Shown in pieces: positions 14,764 to 21,966 of a stretch of DNA of 34,605 nucleotides. Position numbers and translations under genes: made by a program. The notes under the pieces were generated by a model that saw nothing but the letters and a program-made list of their open reading frames with translations, was not told the DNA's origin and did no database searches. Position 1 is the stretch's first letter; each line of letters begins with the position of its first letter. Origin of the DNA: DATILL01 sp035476575 (GTDB lineage: Bacteria > Actinomycetota > Actinomycetes > Mycobacteriales > JACQDL01); the NCBI GenBank assembly GCA_035476575.1, contig DATILL010000118.1, forward strand, positions 1 through 34,605, written 5' to 3'.

Positions 14764-16018
14764 TGGAGCTGGTTGTCGATCTGATGTTCGACGATCATGC
14801 TTGACGCACCGAGCTCGTCCGCCACTCGCTCGATCTCCTCGGGCGGTGCCTTCGACGGGTTGGGTGCCAGCATCTCCGCTATTCCCTCGGCTGGGGCGAG
14901 GAGCTCCGCCGCGAAAGCCCGCCCGGTGCTCTGTGAGGCCGACCGAGCGGTGGTCAACAGGAAAGCTGACGGCCCGGCCGCCTGCCCGGCATGCCAGAGC
15001 GCGCGCGAGGGCAAATCTCTTGGCCAGGCCGGTGCCCGCCATCGCCATTCCAGCATGGTGGTCGAACCGTCGGCCGGCCGCAACAAAGGGTTGACAGCGC
15101 GTCGTGCCGAACGAGCTCACCGGAACTCGGTCGGGGAATGGCGTGGTGGGGGCCAGCGAAAGGATCCGCTGGAGCGCCCGGGCGGCTGCGTAGCCGCGAG
15201 CCAAGGGCGCCAGTCAGATGACGTGCTGGCGGCCTGAACGGCGGCCTCGACCTGCTCAAGCCCGAAATCGGCGTTGACTGTGTCCGGCTCGTCGATACGG
15301 TCCAAAGTGTCCGCGAGCCAGGCCGTCGCCGTACTCATCTCTCTCGGTGGTGCGCTGTCGAGGAAGTCGTCGAGGAGGCTCGGTTCGACGCTGGCGGACG
15401 CCTCGCGGATGCTGTCCGCCAGGTCGACGCCCTCGGTGAACGGATCGAGGCCCAGCTTTGCCGCCGCGTGGCAGAACTTCTCCTCCTCGGCGTCCATCGA
15501 CCGGAGAACGCGCCACTCCTTGTGCAGGGGAGTGTCGTGGATGTCTCCCCTCGCCCCATCGCGCGATAACGGCCTCGACTACGCCCGCCAACGCGTCCTG
15601 CACCTCCGCGCTGGCAACCGTGCGGGCCCCGCGGCTGAGGTATCTGATCACCTCCGAGCCGCCCGGACCTCCCCTCGTCCAGCGCAGCAAGGTGGCGTCC
15701 CCTTCGGGTCCGAGCTCGCAGTCCGGCCATAGGAAACCGTCGCCGGACGAGCGGAGGTTCCGACGCGCGAACCGGCTCGGTGCGCCGTCGTCGCGGCTGT
15801 CGAAGCAGAGCGGCCACCAGTTGAAGGCGATCCATTTGCCAGCGGATAAAGCGGTAGTGCGCTGCTGTGTCGGACGCTTCCCGTCGTGCGGTCCTCCGCC
15901 AACGTCACGCACTCGTCGCCAACCCAGAGCTCGAACCGACACCATGTCGCGCGCAGCTCACGTGCCCGGATCGAACTGTCGACGGGGTCCAGTCGAATCG
16001 GAAACGAAGCCTGGCCAC
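14700..16018 (-). pseudogene. Multiply frameshifted gene, C-terminus ImmA/IrrE-like
   Basis: Joining frames gives one continuous protein-like reading of roughly 430 residues. Pieces in order are MARLRFRFDWTP (GTG at 16018), RARELRATWCRFELWVGDE, KWIAFNWWPLCFDSRDD, SGDGFLWPDCELGPEGD, DAEEEKFCHAAAKLGLDPF, ARGYAAARALQRIL, AKRFALARALA and GRAFAAELLAPAEGI, ending VEHQIDNQL. Frame changes fall near 15985, 15845, 15560, 15190 and 14960. The last part resembles the C-terminal half of ImmA/IrrE-like proteins, though no HExxH is seen. Natural sequence ends near 14768 and the frame then runs into the repeat array. With five shifts and intact selA and selD next door, decay is likelier than sequencing error. 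Confidence 0.6.
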
Positions 16019-16023
16019 CTGAG

Positions 16024-16402
16024 TCAGCCCTTCTGGCAGTTCGATCACGGTGATTTCGTAGCCCTTGTACGACCCCTGTTCACAGTTGACGAGCCGCCCT
16101 TCGTACCACCTGCCGTCGCGCTCCGCCCAGACGTAACGTGGAAACTTTCCCTCCCCACGGTGTACCGATGTGACCCTTGCGCACTCCGCCTCTCAGCCAC
16201 TCGGTCAGCCCTGCGAAGTTACCGTGTAGCTGTGGGTCGCACTTGGTGGCGTCGGCCCGCGGCGCGGCGGGCCCGCCGTTGAAGGATAGGTTTTGTGTTC
16301 GGCGCTGCCGACGTAGCTCACTCGCTCCGCGATCGCGTTCAGGTCGACGCCGTCGGTGCTACAGACCTGGCGTCGACGCTCCCTGCGGCTGGGCGTACGC
16401 AC
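16024..16402 (-). pseudogene. Frameshifted hypothetical gene adjacent to tRNA-Sec
   Basis: Three frames join into one protein-like stretch: LNAIAERVSYVGSAEHKTY, then CDPQLHGNFAGLTEWLRGG with VRKGHIGTPW, then GKFPRYVWAERDGRWYEGR and VNCEQGSYKGYEITVIEL, ending at a TGA (16024-16026) if one more base is shifted. It would end six bases before the start of the next pseudogene, so the two were probably an operon. I do not recognise the function. It begins within about 20 bp of the 3' end of tRNA-Sec. Confidence 0.5.
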
Positions 16403-16423
16403 GCCCGAAGCATCTCACGGCGG

Positions 16424-16516
16424 CGGAGGCGGGCGGGAATCGAACCCGCCAGGCCGAGTTGCTCGACCTCGAACGGTGTTGAAGACCGCGCCGGCCACCA
16501 GGCCGGATACGCCTCC
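16424..16516 (-). tRNA. selC: tRNA-Sec (anticodon TCA)
   Basis: On the minus strand the sequence begins GGAGGCG and ends CCGCCTCCG. It has the hallmarks of bacterial tRNA-Sec. The D stem is 6 bp with a 4-base loop (CCGGCC TGGT GGCCGG). The anticodon stem-loop is GCGGT-CTTCAAC-ACCGT, with TCA reading UGA. An 8-bp variable arm (AGGTCGAG/CTCGGCCT) follows. The T arm is GGCGGG-TTCGATT-CCCGCC, and the acceptor plus T stems total 13 bp. The discriminator is G and CCA is not encoded (genome has CCG). It works with SelA, SelB and SelD encoded in this window. Confidence 0.95.
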
Positions 16517-16531
16517 CTAGCGCCGTGCCGT

Positions 16532-16561
16532 ACGGTACGCCGGCTGCCCATACTGACAGAA
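16532..16561 (-). promoter_or_regulatory. Candidate promoter of tRNA-Sec
   Basis: On the minus strand TTCTGT (16561-16556) and TACCGT (16537-16532) are separated by 18 bp, placing a start site about 9 bases before the tRNA 5' end. The boxes are imperfect and no footprint can be inferred. Confidence 0.35.
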
Positions 16562-16594
16562 CCCGCGCCGTACGCCGACCCCAGGTGCCCACCG

Positions 16595-16707
16595 TGTGGT
16601 CACCTCTTGGGGTCTGCAGGCAACGACAGGTCACCACAGCGCCGAGAGGTGACCACACGGGCGACTCGGGCAACGACAGGTCACCACTACGCCGAGAGGT
16701 GACCACA
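16595..16707 (+). repeat. 50-bp-period array of GGTSACC sites upstream of selD
   Basis: AGGTSACCACA sites begin at 16628, 16647, 16678 and 16697 (the third ends in CCACT), and an oppositely oriented site lies at 16595-16605. GGTSACC cores begin at 16598, 16629, 16648, 16679 and 16698: spacing 31, 19, 31, 19, the phasing of the selA array. Flanks ACGAC before one site and CGCCGAG between pairs also match. Relative to selD the orientation equals that of the other array relative to selA. Confidence 0.8.
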
Positions 16708-16750
16708 CGAGGAACGGGCCGCGGGACCAGTAAAAGGGCCGCTGGAACAG

Positions 16751-16756
16751 TACAGT
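16751..16756 (+). promoter_or_regulatory. Candidate -10 box of a leaderless selD transcript
   Basis: TACAGT ends seven bases before the GTG at 16764, the spacing expected if transcription starts on the initiation codon. This decides the selD start over the GTG at 16755, which overlaps the box. The last array site lies 44 bp upstream of the box. Confidence 0.45.
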
Positions 16757-16763
16757 GGCTACC

Positions 16764-17816
16764 GTGCCGCCCGTCGCCGACACCGCCACCGGCCCGCCGC
16801 GAGTGCGCCTGACCGGTATGGCGCACGGCGGCGGATGCGCCTGCAAGATCCCGCCCGGCGAGCTGGAGAGCGTGCTGGCCGGCCTCGCCGGCACCGCTCC
16901 AGCGGGCACCGGAGCCACCCCGGCCGGCGAGCTGCTGGTCGGGCTGGACACCGGCGACGACGCCGCCGTGGTCCGCATCGCCCACGGCCAGGCCGTCGTG
17001 GCCACGGCCGACTTCTTCACCCCCGTCGTCGACGACCCCTACGACTGGGGCCGGATCGCCGCCGCCAACGCCCTCTCTGACATCTATGCCATGGGCGGCA
17101 CCCCGCTGGTCGCCGTCAACCTGCTCGCCTGGCCCCGCGACGTGTTGCCCTTCGACCTGGCCCGCGAGGTGCTCCGCGGCGGCCGGGACGTCGCCCACCA
17201 GGCCGGCTGTCACCTGGCCGGCGGGCACAGCGTCGACGACCCCGAGCCGAAGTACGGCATGGCGGTGACCGGCCTCGCCGACCCCACCAGGCTGCTCCGC
17301 AACGACGCCGGCCGCGCCGGCCTGCCGCTGACCCTCACCAAGCCGCTCGGGCTCGGCGTGCTCAACAACCGGCACAAGGCGACCGGCGAGGTCTTCCCGC
17401 ACGCCGTCCACGCCATGACCACGCTCAACCGCGGCGCCGCCGACGCCGCGCTGGCCGCCGGAGCCACCTGCGCCACCGATGTCACCGGCTTCGGCCTGCT
17501 CGGTCACCTGTACAAGCTGGCCCGCGCCAGCGGGGTCGCCGCGATCATCGACGCCGCCGCCGTGCCCTACCTCGACGGCGCCCGCGCCGCGATCGCCGCC
17601 GGCTACCTCCCCGGCGGCTCCCGGCGCAACCTCGACTGGGTCCGGCCGCACCTGGCCGCCGCTGTCGCCGTCGGCGAGGAGGAGCTGCTGCTGCTCGCGG
17701 ACGCGCAGACCTCCGGTGGCCTGCTCGTCGCCGCCGAGCTGCCCGGCCACCCGGTGGTCGGCGAGCTCGTCCCGGCCGGCTCACTCCCCGACGGCGCCGT
17801 GCTCGCCGTCCGCTAG
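16764..17816 (+). CDS. selD: Selenophosphate synthetase SelD
   Basis: A 350-aa enzyme that makes selenophosphate from selenide and ATP, the selenium donor for SelA. The active-site loop reads HGGGCACKIPP: Cys25 and Lys28 in this numbering match Cys17 and Lys20 of the E. coli enzyme. Cys, not selenocysteine, is at the catalytic position. Other SelD signatures are LDTGDDAAV, VATADFFTPVVDDPYDWGR, NALSDIYAMGG and ATDVTGFGLLGHL. I chose the GTG at 16764 from the TACAGT box seven bases upstream; 16755 would add three residues. It is transcribed away from selAB and tRNA-Sec, with the second GGTSACC array just upstream. Confidence 0.93.
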   Translation: MPPVADTATGPPRVRLTGMAHGGGCACKIPPGELESVLAGLAGTAPAGTGATPAGELLVGLDTGDDAAVVRIAHGQAVVATADFFTPVVDDPYDWGRIAAANALSDIYAMGGTPLVAVNLLAWPRDVLPFDLAREVLRGGRDVAHQAGCHLAGGHSVDDPEPKYGMAVTGLADPTRLLRNDAGRAGLPLTLTKPLGLGVLNNRHKATGEVFPHAVHAMTTLNRGAADAALAAGATCATDVTGFGLLGHLYKLARASGVAAIIDAAAVPYLDGARAAIAAGYLPGGSRRNLDWVRPHLAAAVAVGEEELLLLADAQTSGGLLVAAELPGHPVVGELVPAGSLPDGAVLAVR

Positions 17817-17918
17817 CCTCCGCCCTGCCCGGCTTAGCCGCCCGGTCGACAGCTCCAGGCAGCGGGCGTGGTGTCGGCCATCGACGTCGACGGCTGCGGC
17901 GAGCCGACGTGTCGCGGC

Positions 17919-17954
17919 AAGGTCACCAGAGATCGGGGCGAAGGCGGTGACCTT
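17919..17954. repeat. Perfect 9-bp inverted repeat AAGGTCACC/GGTGACCTT
   Basis: The arms lie at 17919-17927 and 17946-17954 with an 18-base centre, between selD and the epimerase gene and about 100 bp before the latter. The cores are the same GGTSACC heptamer as in the sel arrays, but the 25-bp spacing and inverted layout differ. It may be an operator or a weak hairpin after selD. Confidence 0.5.
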
Positions 17955-18052
17955 TGGGCGACAGGTGGCGGTCCGGCTGGCGCCGTAGGCGGATGAAACC
18001 GGACGATGGGAGCATGGCCGCCGTGGGGATGCCGATGGGGGAGGAGTCCGTC

Positions 18053-18973
18053 GTGCGGGTGCTGGTGACCGGTGCAGCCGGGTACGTGGGGAGCGCGGTC
18101 GTCGCCGCGCTGGCCAGGGCCGGGCATGAGCCGGTGGCGCTGCGGCACCGCGCCGCGACGCCGACGTGGCCGGGCGTGCGGGCGCGGGTCGGGGACCTGT
18201 TGGAGCCCGGTCCGCTGGTCCAGGCGGTGACCGGGGTGGACGCGGTCTGCCACCTCGCCGGGCTGGGCCGGGCCAGGCAGTCCTGGGACGAGCCGCTGCG
18301 CTACTTCCAGGTCAACGCCGACGGCACCCGGGCGCTGCTGGCCGCGATGGAGTCGGCCGGCGTGGAGCGGTTCGTCTTCGCCTCCACCGCGTCGATCTAC
18401 GGCGCCCCGCGGGACCAACCGATCACCGAAGACCTCCCCGACGACCCGCCGCACCCGTACGCGGCGAGCAAGGCCGCAGCCGAGGCGGTGATCGAATGGC
18501 AGGCGCGGACCGGGCGGCTGCGCGCCGTAGTGCTGCGGCTGTTCAACGCCGCTGGCGGGTCGGACGCCGACCCGTCCCGGCTCATCCCGCGGGTGCTGGC
18601 GGTCGCGGCGGGGGAGGCACCGAGCCTGGAGGTCAACGGCGACGGCTCGGCGCGGCGGGACTACCTGCATGTCGACGATGCCGCCGGCGCCTTCGCGGCC
18701 GCCGTCGACCACGCCCCGCCGGCCGGCCGGATCCGCCGGTACAACATCGGCAGCGGCCTGGGGTCCAGCGTCCTGGACGTCGTCGGGGTTGCCGAGCGGG
18801 TCGCCGGCCGGCCGATCCGGGTGGTCCACCGCGCGCCGGTCGCCGAGCCGCCGGTCCTGGTGTGCGACCCGGGGCGAGCGCTGGCGGAGCTGGGCTGGAA
18901 GCCGGCCCGCTCCGAGCTGGACACGATCGTCCGCGACGCCTGGGCGGCCCGGCCTGCCCGGCAGCGGGGTTAG
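18053..18973 (+). CDS. NAD-dependent epimerase/dehydratase (extended SDR, GalE-like)
   Basis: A 306-aa extended short-chain dehydrogenase acting on a nucleotide sugar. The Rossmann motif GAAGYVG is at 7-13. Thr/Ser-rich ASTASIYG and the catalytic pair Tyr136 and Lys140 (YAASK) follow, then RLFNAAG and RRDYLHVDDAAGAF typical of UDP-hexose 4-epimerases. The GTG at 18053 has GAGGAG six bases upstream; earlier in-frame starts add an Arg-rich, unconserved leader. The exact substrate cannot be read from the sequence. No glycosyltransferase neighbours are seen. Its stop overlaps the convergent DUF1232 gene by four bases. Confidence 0.88.
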   Translation: MRVLVTGAAGYVGSAVVAALARAGHEPVALRHRAATPTWPGVRARVGDLLEPGPLVQAVTGVDAVCHLAGLGRARQSWDEPLRYFQVNADGTRALLAAMESAGVERFVFASTASIYGAPRDQPITEDLPDDPPHPYAASKAAAEAVIEWQARTGRLRAVVLRLFNAAGGSDADPSRLIPRVLAVAAGEAPSLEVNGDGSARRDYLHVDDAAGAFAAAVDHAPPAGRIRRYNIGSGLGSSVLDVVGVAERVAGRPIRVVHRAPVAEPPVLVCDPGRALAELGWKPARSELDTIVRDAWAARPARQRG

Positions 18974-19389
18974 CCGGCCTTGCCGCGGCGCCGGCCGGTG
19001 CGGGCCGGGCCGAGGAGGCGTCGCAGCACGTCGGGGTTGCCGGGCCACGCCGCGTAGAGCACGTCCCGGGGCACCTGCCGGCCGGCGTAGCGCAGCGCGC
19101 AGGCGACCACGACGACGTCGTCCAGCACTCCGATCACAGGCAGCAGCTCCGGGACCAGGTCGATCGGGCTGGCGACCCACAGCCCGGCGAGGAGCACGGC
19201 GACCCTCGCCCGCCGCGGCACCCGTGGGTCGCCGCGCAGCCGGCGTACGGTCGTCAGGCAGTCGGGGACGAAGGCGGCCAGGTCGCGCGGCAGGCCCGGC
19301 GGGAGCCGGCGGGCCAGCGCCAGCAGCAGCACCCAGCTCGCCAGCAGGCACCCGCCGGCCACGCCAAGCCCGATCAGCCAGACCCGCAC
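18970..19389 (-). CDS. DUF1232 (YkvA-like) small membrane protein
   Basis: A 139-aa protein with an N-terminal membrane segment (about residues 4-26, LIGLGVAGGCLLASWVLLLA). The conserved DUF1232 core is ASPIDLVPELLPVIGVLDD, followed by VVVVACALRYA. The family is widespread and its function is unknown. Translation starts at a GTG (19389) with a moderate AGGCGG site upstream. The C-terminus is basic (GRRRGKAG), probably cytoplasmic. Confidence 0.85.
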   Translation of the reverse strand: MRVWLIGLGVAGGCLLASWVLLLALARRLPPGLPRDLAAFVPDCLTTVRRLRGDPRVPRRARVAVLLAGLWVASPIDLVPELLPVIGVLDDVVVVACALRYAGRQVPRDVLYAAWPGNPDVLRRLLGPARTGRRRGKAG

Positions 19390-19483
19390 ACCGCCTGTGT
19401 ACCAGCCCGTACGTCGATCCGGCCTGCCTATCTGGTTCGCCGATCGGGTCCGCGTGACCCGGGTCGGCGTCGCGGGGCGTGGC

Positions 19484-19489
19484 TATGCT
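19484..19489 (+). promoter_or_regulatory. Candidate -10 box, leaderless coiled-coil gene
   Basis: TATGCT ends seven bases before the ATG at 19497, the usual -10 to +1 distance if the mRNA begins at the start codon. No Shine-Dalgarno precedes the ATG, and no clear -35 is seen. Confidence 0.45.
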
Positions 19490-19496
19490 CCCAGCC

Positions 19497-19868
19497 ATGA
19501 CGTTCCCGGTGGGCATCGAGCGCAAGGTCCGGCAGCTCGACAACGACGTACGTTCGATCTACGAGATGCTCACCAGCATCAAGGGGACGCAACGTCGGCA
19601 CGGCAACCGGCTTGACGAGCTGAGCGGCCAGGTCGACGGGGTGTCGAGCCAGGTGACCGACCTGTCGGGGCGGGTGGACGGGCTGACCGATCGGTTCGAC
19701 GGGGTGTCGAGCCAGGTGACCGACCTGTCCGGGCGGTTCGACGGGCTGACCGATCGGTTCGACGGGCTGACCGATCGGGTGGACGGCATCGACGGCAAGG
19801 TGGACGGTGTCGCCGGCCAGTTGACCGAAGTTCTCTCCCTGCTGCGGGACAAGCCCGCCGCACGCTGA
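19497..19868 (+). CDS. Heptad-repeat coiled-coil protein
   Basis: A 123-aa protein. A short N-terminal segment (RKVRQLDNDVRSIYEMLTSI) leads into about ten seven-residue repeats of the type VDGLTDR, VDGVSSQ, VTDLSGR, ending LTEVLSLLRDK. The regular hydrophobic spacing predicts a long parallel coiled coil or amphipathic helix bundle with no enzyme domain. The DNA holds a 63-bp near-perfect tandem duplication (21 residues, three heptads) beginning near 19636 and 19699. The ATG at 19497 fits the TATGCT box. No partner is obvious and the function is unknown. Confidence 0.7.
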   Translation: MTFPVGIERKVRQLDNDVRSIYEMLTSIKGTQRRHGNRLDELSGQVDGVSSQVTDLSGRVDGLTDRFDGVSSQVTDLSGRFDGLTDRFDGLTDRVDGIDGKVDGVAGQLTEVLSLLRDKPAAR

Positions 19869-19912
19869 CCGGACCGGTCGGCGAGTCGCGGCGGTTGCCG
19901 AGATACGACCGG

Positions 19913-19918
19913 TATACT
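19913..19918 (+). promoter_or_regulatory. Candidate -10 box, leaderless antitoxin gene
   Basis: TATACT ends seven bases before the ATG at 19926. GTATAC is itself palindromic and lies beside ACCGGT, so an autoregulatory antitoxin site could overlap the promoter. No -35 match is seen at 17 bp. Confidence 0.45.
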
Positions 19919-19925
19919 TCGGCGA

Positions 19926-20189
19926 ATGTATGACACGACGATCAAGGTGGACAACACGGTCCGGGACCGGCTCGCCGTGCTGGCCGCGCAGCGGGGTTCG
20001 ACCATCCGGAGCCTGGTTGCCGAGCTAGCCGCGGCCACGCCCACCCGGGAGGAGCTCGACGCCCGGCACACGGCGGCGACGGCGTACATCCGCGAGCATC
20101 TCGTCCCGGACTTCGACGACGCCGATGTCGCGGCCGGCGAGCAGTTGTGGCGTGACCTGGAGTCCGGTCGCCGGACGAGCCTGGGGTGA
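19926..20189 (+). CDS. Ribbon-helix-helix antitoxin (VapB-like)
   Basis: An 87-aa protein. Residues 4-35 (TTIKVDNTVRDRLAVLAAQ then STIRSLVAEL) fit an RHH DNA-binding strand-helix-helix. The acidic C-terminal half (HLVPDFDDADVAAGEQLW) is the likely toxin-binding part. RHH antitoxins neutralise a toxin and repress their own operon as dimers. The stop overlaps the next start in a GTGA (20186-20189), which supports a two-gene unit. No ribosome site precedes the ATG, consistent with a leaderless transcript. Confidence 0.75.
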   Translation: MYDTTIKVDNTVRDRLAVLAAQRGSTIRSLVAELAAATPTREELDARHTAATAYIREHLVPDFDDADVAAGEQLWRDLESGRRTSLG

Positions 20190-20566
20190 GCGGCTACGTC
20201 TTCGACCACACCGCGTTACTGGCGCTCGGGGCGGGCAACCGGCAGCTCTCCCGGCTGGTCGACGCCGCGCATCAGCTCGGCGACCGGCACCTCTACGCCC
20301 CGGCAATGTGCCTGGCCGCGGCGGTCGCCGACCGGCCGGGCCTGGCCGACCACCTCGGCGCCCTGCCGGCGTTGGAGGTGGTCGACCTCGGTTACGCCGA
20401 AGCGGTGACCGTGGGGGCGTGCATCGCCGTCGGCGTTGACTGGCGCGCCGCGCAGGCGATCGGCACTGGCCGGCCGACCGCGGACTGGCCCACGGGCCGG
20501 CCGGTCGTCACCGCCGTGCCCGAAAGCTATGCCGGGTGGGGCGTCGAGGTCGTACCGGTGGGGTGA
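20186..20566 (+). CDS. PIN-like toxin candidate (VapC-type, degenerate)
   Basis: A 126-aa protein coupled to the RHH antitoxin. The start YVFDHTALLALGAG matches the first strand and acidic residue of PIN-domain ribonucleases. The later part (LYAPAMCLAAAVADRPGLA, LEVVDLGYAEAV, RPVVTAVPESY) follows the PIN layout, but several acidic positions expected for metal binding are not obvious: the usual E after the second helix reads CLAAA, and the usual D of VVTxD reads VVTAV. It may be a weakened or inactive toxin, or a divergent subfamily. Function rests mainly on gene pairing. Confidence 0.6.
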   Translation: MSGYVFDHTALLALGAGNRQLSRLVDAAHQLGDRHLYAPAMCLAAAVADRPGLADHLGALPALEVVDLGYAEAVTVGACIAVGVDWRAAQAIGTGRPTADWPTGRPVVTAVPESYAGWGVEVVPVG

Positions 20567-20622
20567 GGTGACGGCGTCCGGCCCGGTCCGGCGTCGGCGA
20601 GGGTCGGCCCGGGGGCTGGCGG

Positions 20623-21867
20623 TCAGCGGCCGGTGTGCAGGGCGGCGGTGAGGCGGGGGTAGAGCTCGCGTACGGCGGGATCGCTGCGCCAGCGGACCAG
20701 GCTGCGGGCCAGCCGGCGCAGGTCCACCCGGATGGTGGCGGAGTCGGCGCGTACGGCGTCCGGCAGCAGGGTGGCGGTGAGCGCGCAGGCGATCTCGAGG
20801 TTGCCCGCGACGGCGTGCGCGAGGGCCTGCCGGATGCCGTACCTGGCCCGCGACCGTGCCGCGGTAGCGGGTATCCGGGGCACCTCCCGATCCAGGATCT
20901 CGGCGGCCTCCTTGGAGCGGCCGAGGTCGTGCAGCGCCCATCCGGTGGTGATCGCGATCGGGTCGGCCAGGCTGGTGCTCCCGAACGCCGGGCGCGTGCC
21001 CGGCGGTCCGGCCGGCAGCAGCCCAGCCGCCCGCTCCAGAGCCGACCGGCAGGCGGCCTCGGCACCGGCCATCGCGTGACCCTGCGCCTCCCGTTGCGCG
21101 GCAAGCGCCCGGATGCCGACGGCGGTGTCAGGGTCGGCCTGGGCGCGCCGGGCCAGCTCGATCGTCTGTACGGCGTCGTCGCGGTAGAGCGCGATGTCAG
21201 CGGCGCGGACCAGGGCGTACCGGGCGAGGTCGGCGTCGCCGCTCGCGGTGGCCAGCGTGACCGCGGCCCCGGTCCACTCCATCGCGGCCCGGTCGTCGCC
21301 GGCCTCCTGCGCCATCCAGCCGGCGTACTCGGCGTACCGCGCGGTGAGCCGCAGGAGCCGCCCAGCCAGCTCGGCATCGTCGGTCTGGCCGGCCAGCGCC
21401 TGCAGGGTGCTGGCCTGCGCGGCCAACCCCGGGAGCACCACGTTCGGGCTGGCCTGGTGGCCCAGCAGCCGGTGCTGCTCGAACATCGCTCCGAAGATCG
21501 TCAGCGCGCTCTCCGGGACCGCCGCCTCGCGGAGGCCCGCCGCCCACTCCGGGTCGTGCGCCGGCCAGCCGGTCGGCGGCCCACTCAACGGCGGCTCACT
21601 CAGCGCCGGCAGGGGCTGGACCGGCCCGGACCGCCCCGCCGGCCTCGGCCGCGCCGGGGTGACCAGGGCGACCAGGGTACCACCCGCGTCGAGCTCGGCG
21701 TCGCAGCGCCGGGCCAGGTCGAGGGTGGGCGGCTTCTCGCCGGTCTCGATCTTGCTGAGGTAGCCCTTGGTGTAGTTGACCCGTGCGGCGAACTTGATCA
21801 GCGACAGGCCGGCGGCCATCCGCCGCCGTCGCAGCTCCGGCCCGAACCGGATGGATCGCCCCGTCAC
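20623..21867 (-). CDS. XRE-family regulator with TPR-like C-terminal domain
   Basis: A 414-aa protein. Residues about 8-60 form a helix-turn-helix of the Cro/CI type (MAAGLSLIKFAARVNYTKG then YLSKIETGEKPPTLDLARR). The rest is alpha-helical, with TPR-like pairs such as ALVRAADIALYRDDAVQTIE and GWALHDLGRSKEAAEIL. This class of actinobacterial regulator binds DNA at the N-terminus and senses a ligand or peptide through the repeats. I chose the GTG at 21867 because GAGGGGG lies eight bases upstream; the frame extends 15 residues further to a GTG at 21912. It is divergent from the Nudix gene, which may be its target. Confidence 0.85.
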   Translation of the reverse strand: MTGRSIRFGPELRRRRMAAGLSLIKFAARVNYTKGYLSKIETGEKPPTLDLARRCDAELDAGGTLVALVTPARPRPAGRSGPVQPLPALSEPPLSGPPTGWPAHDPEWAAGLREAAVPESALTIFGAMFEQHRLLGHQASPNVVLPGLAAQASTLQALAGQTDDAELAGRLLRLTARYAEYAGWMAQEAGDDRAAMEWTGAAVTLATASGDADLARYALVRAADIALYRDDAVQTIELARRAQADPDTAVGIRALAAQREAQGHAMAGAEAACRSALERAAGLLPAGPPGTRPAFGSTSLADPIAITTGWALHDLGRSKEAAEILDREVPRIPATAARSRARYGIRQALAHAVAGNLEIACALTATLLPDAVRADSATIRVDLRRLARSLVRWRSDPAVRELYPRLTAALHTGR

Positions 21868-21966
21868 GTAGACCGCCCCCTCACTTTCATCCCAGAGTGC
21901 CTGAGTCGACACGTTCTGTCAGCCATTTGCGTCGCGGAGGGGGGCCGATGGTGGTTCGATGCTGGT

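Noticed and set aside
15458..16282. 274-codon open frame on the plus strand
   Set aside because: The translation is compositionally random. The minus strand shows recognisable protein segments in shifting frames over the same DNA.
16764..17816. SelD as a selenoprotein
   Set aside because: The catalytic position is a Cys codon, and no in-frame UGA or SECIS-type hairpin interrupts the gene. No other selenoprotein was found in the window.
20635..21960. Upstream extension of the Nudix frame
   Set aside because: It is antisense to the XRE-TPR regulator; the Nudix fold begins only after about 21967.
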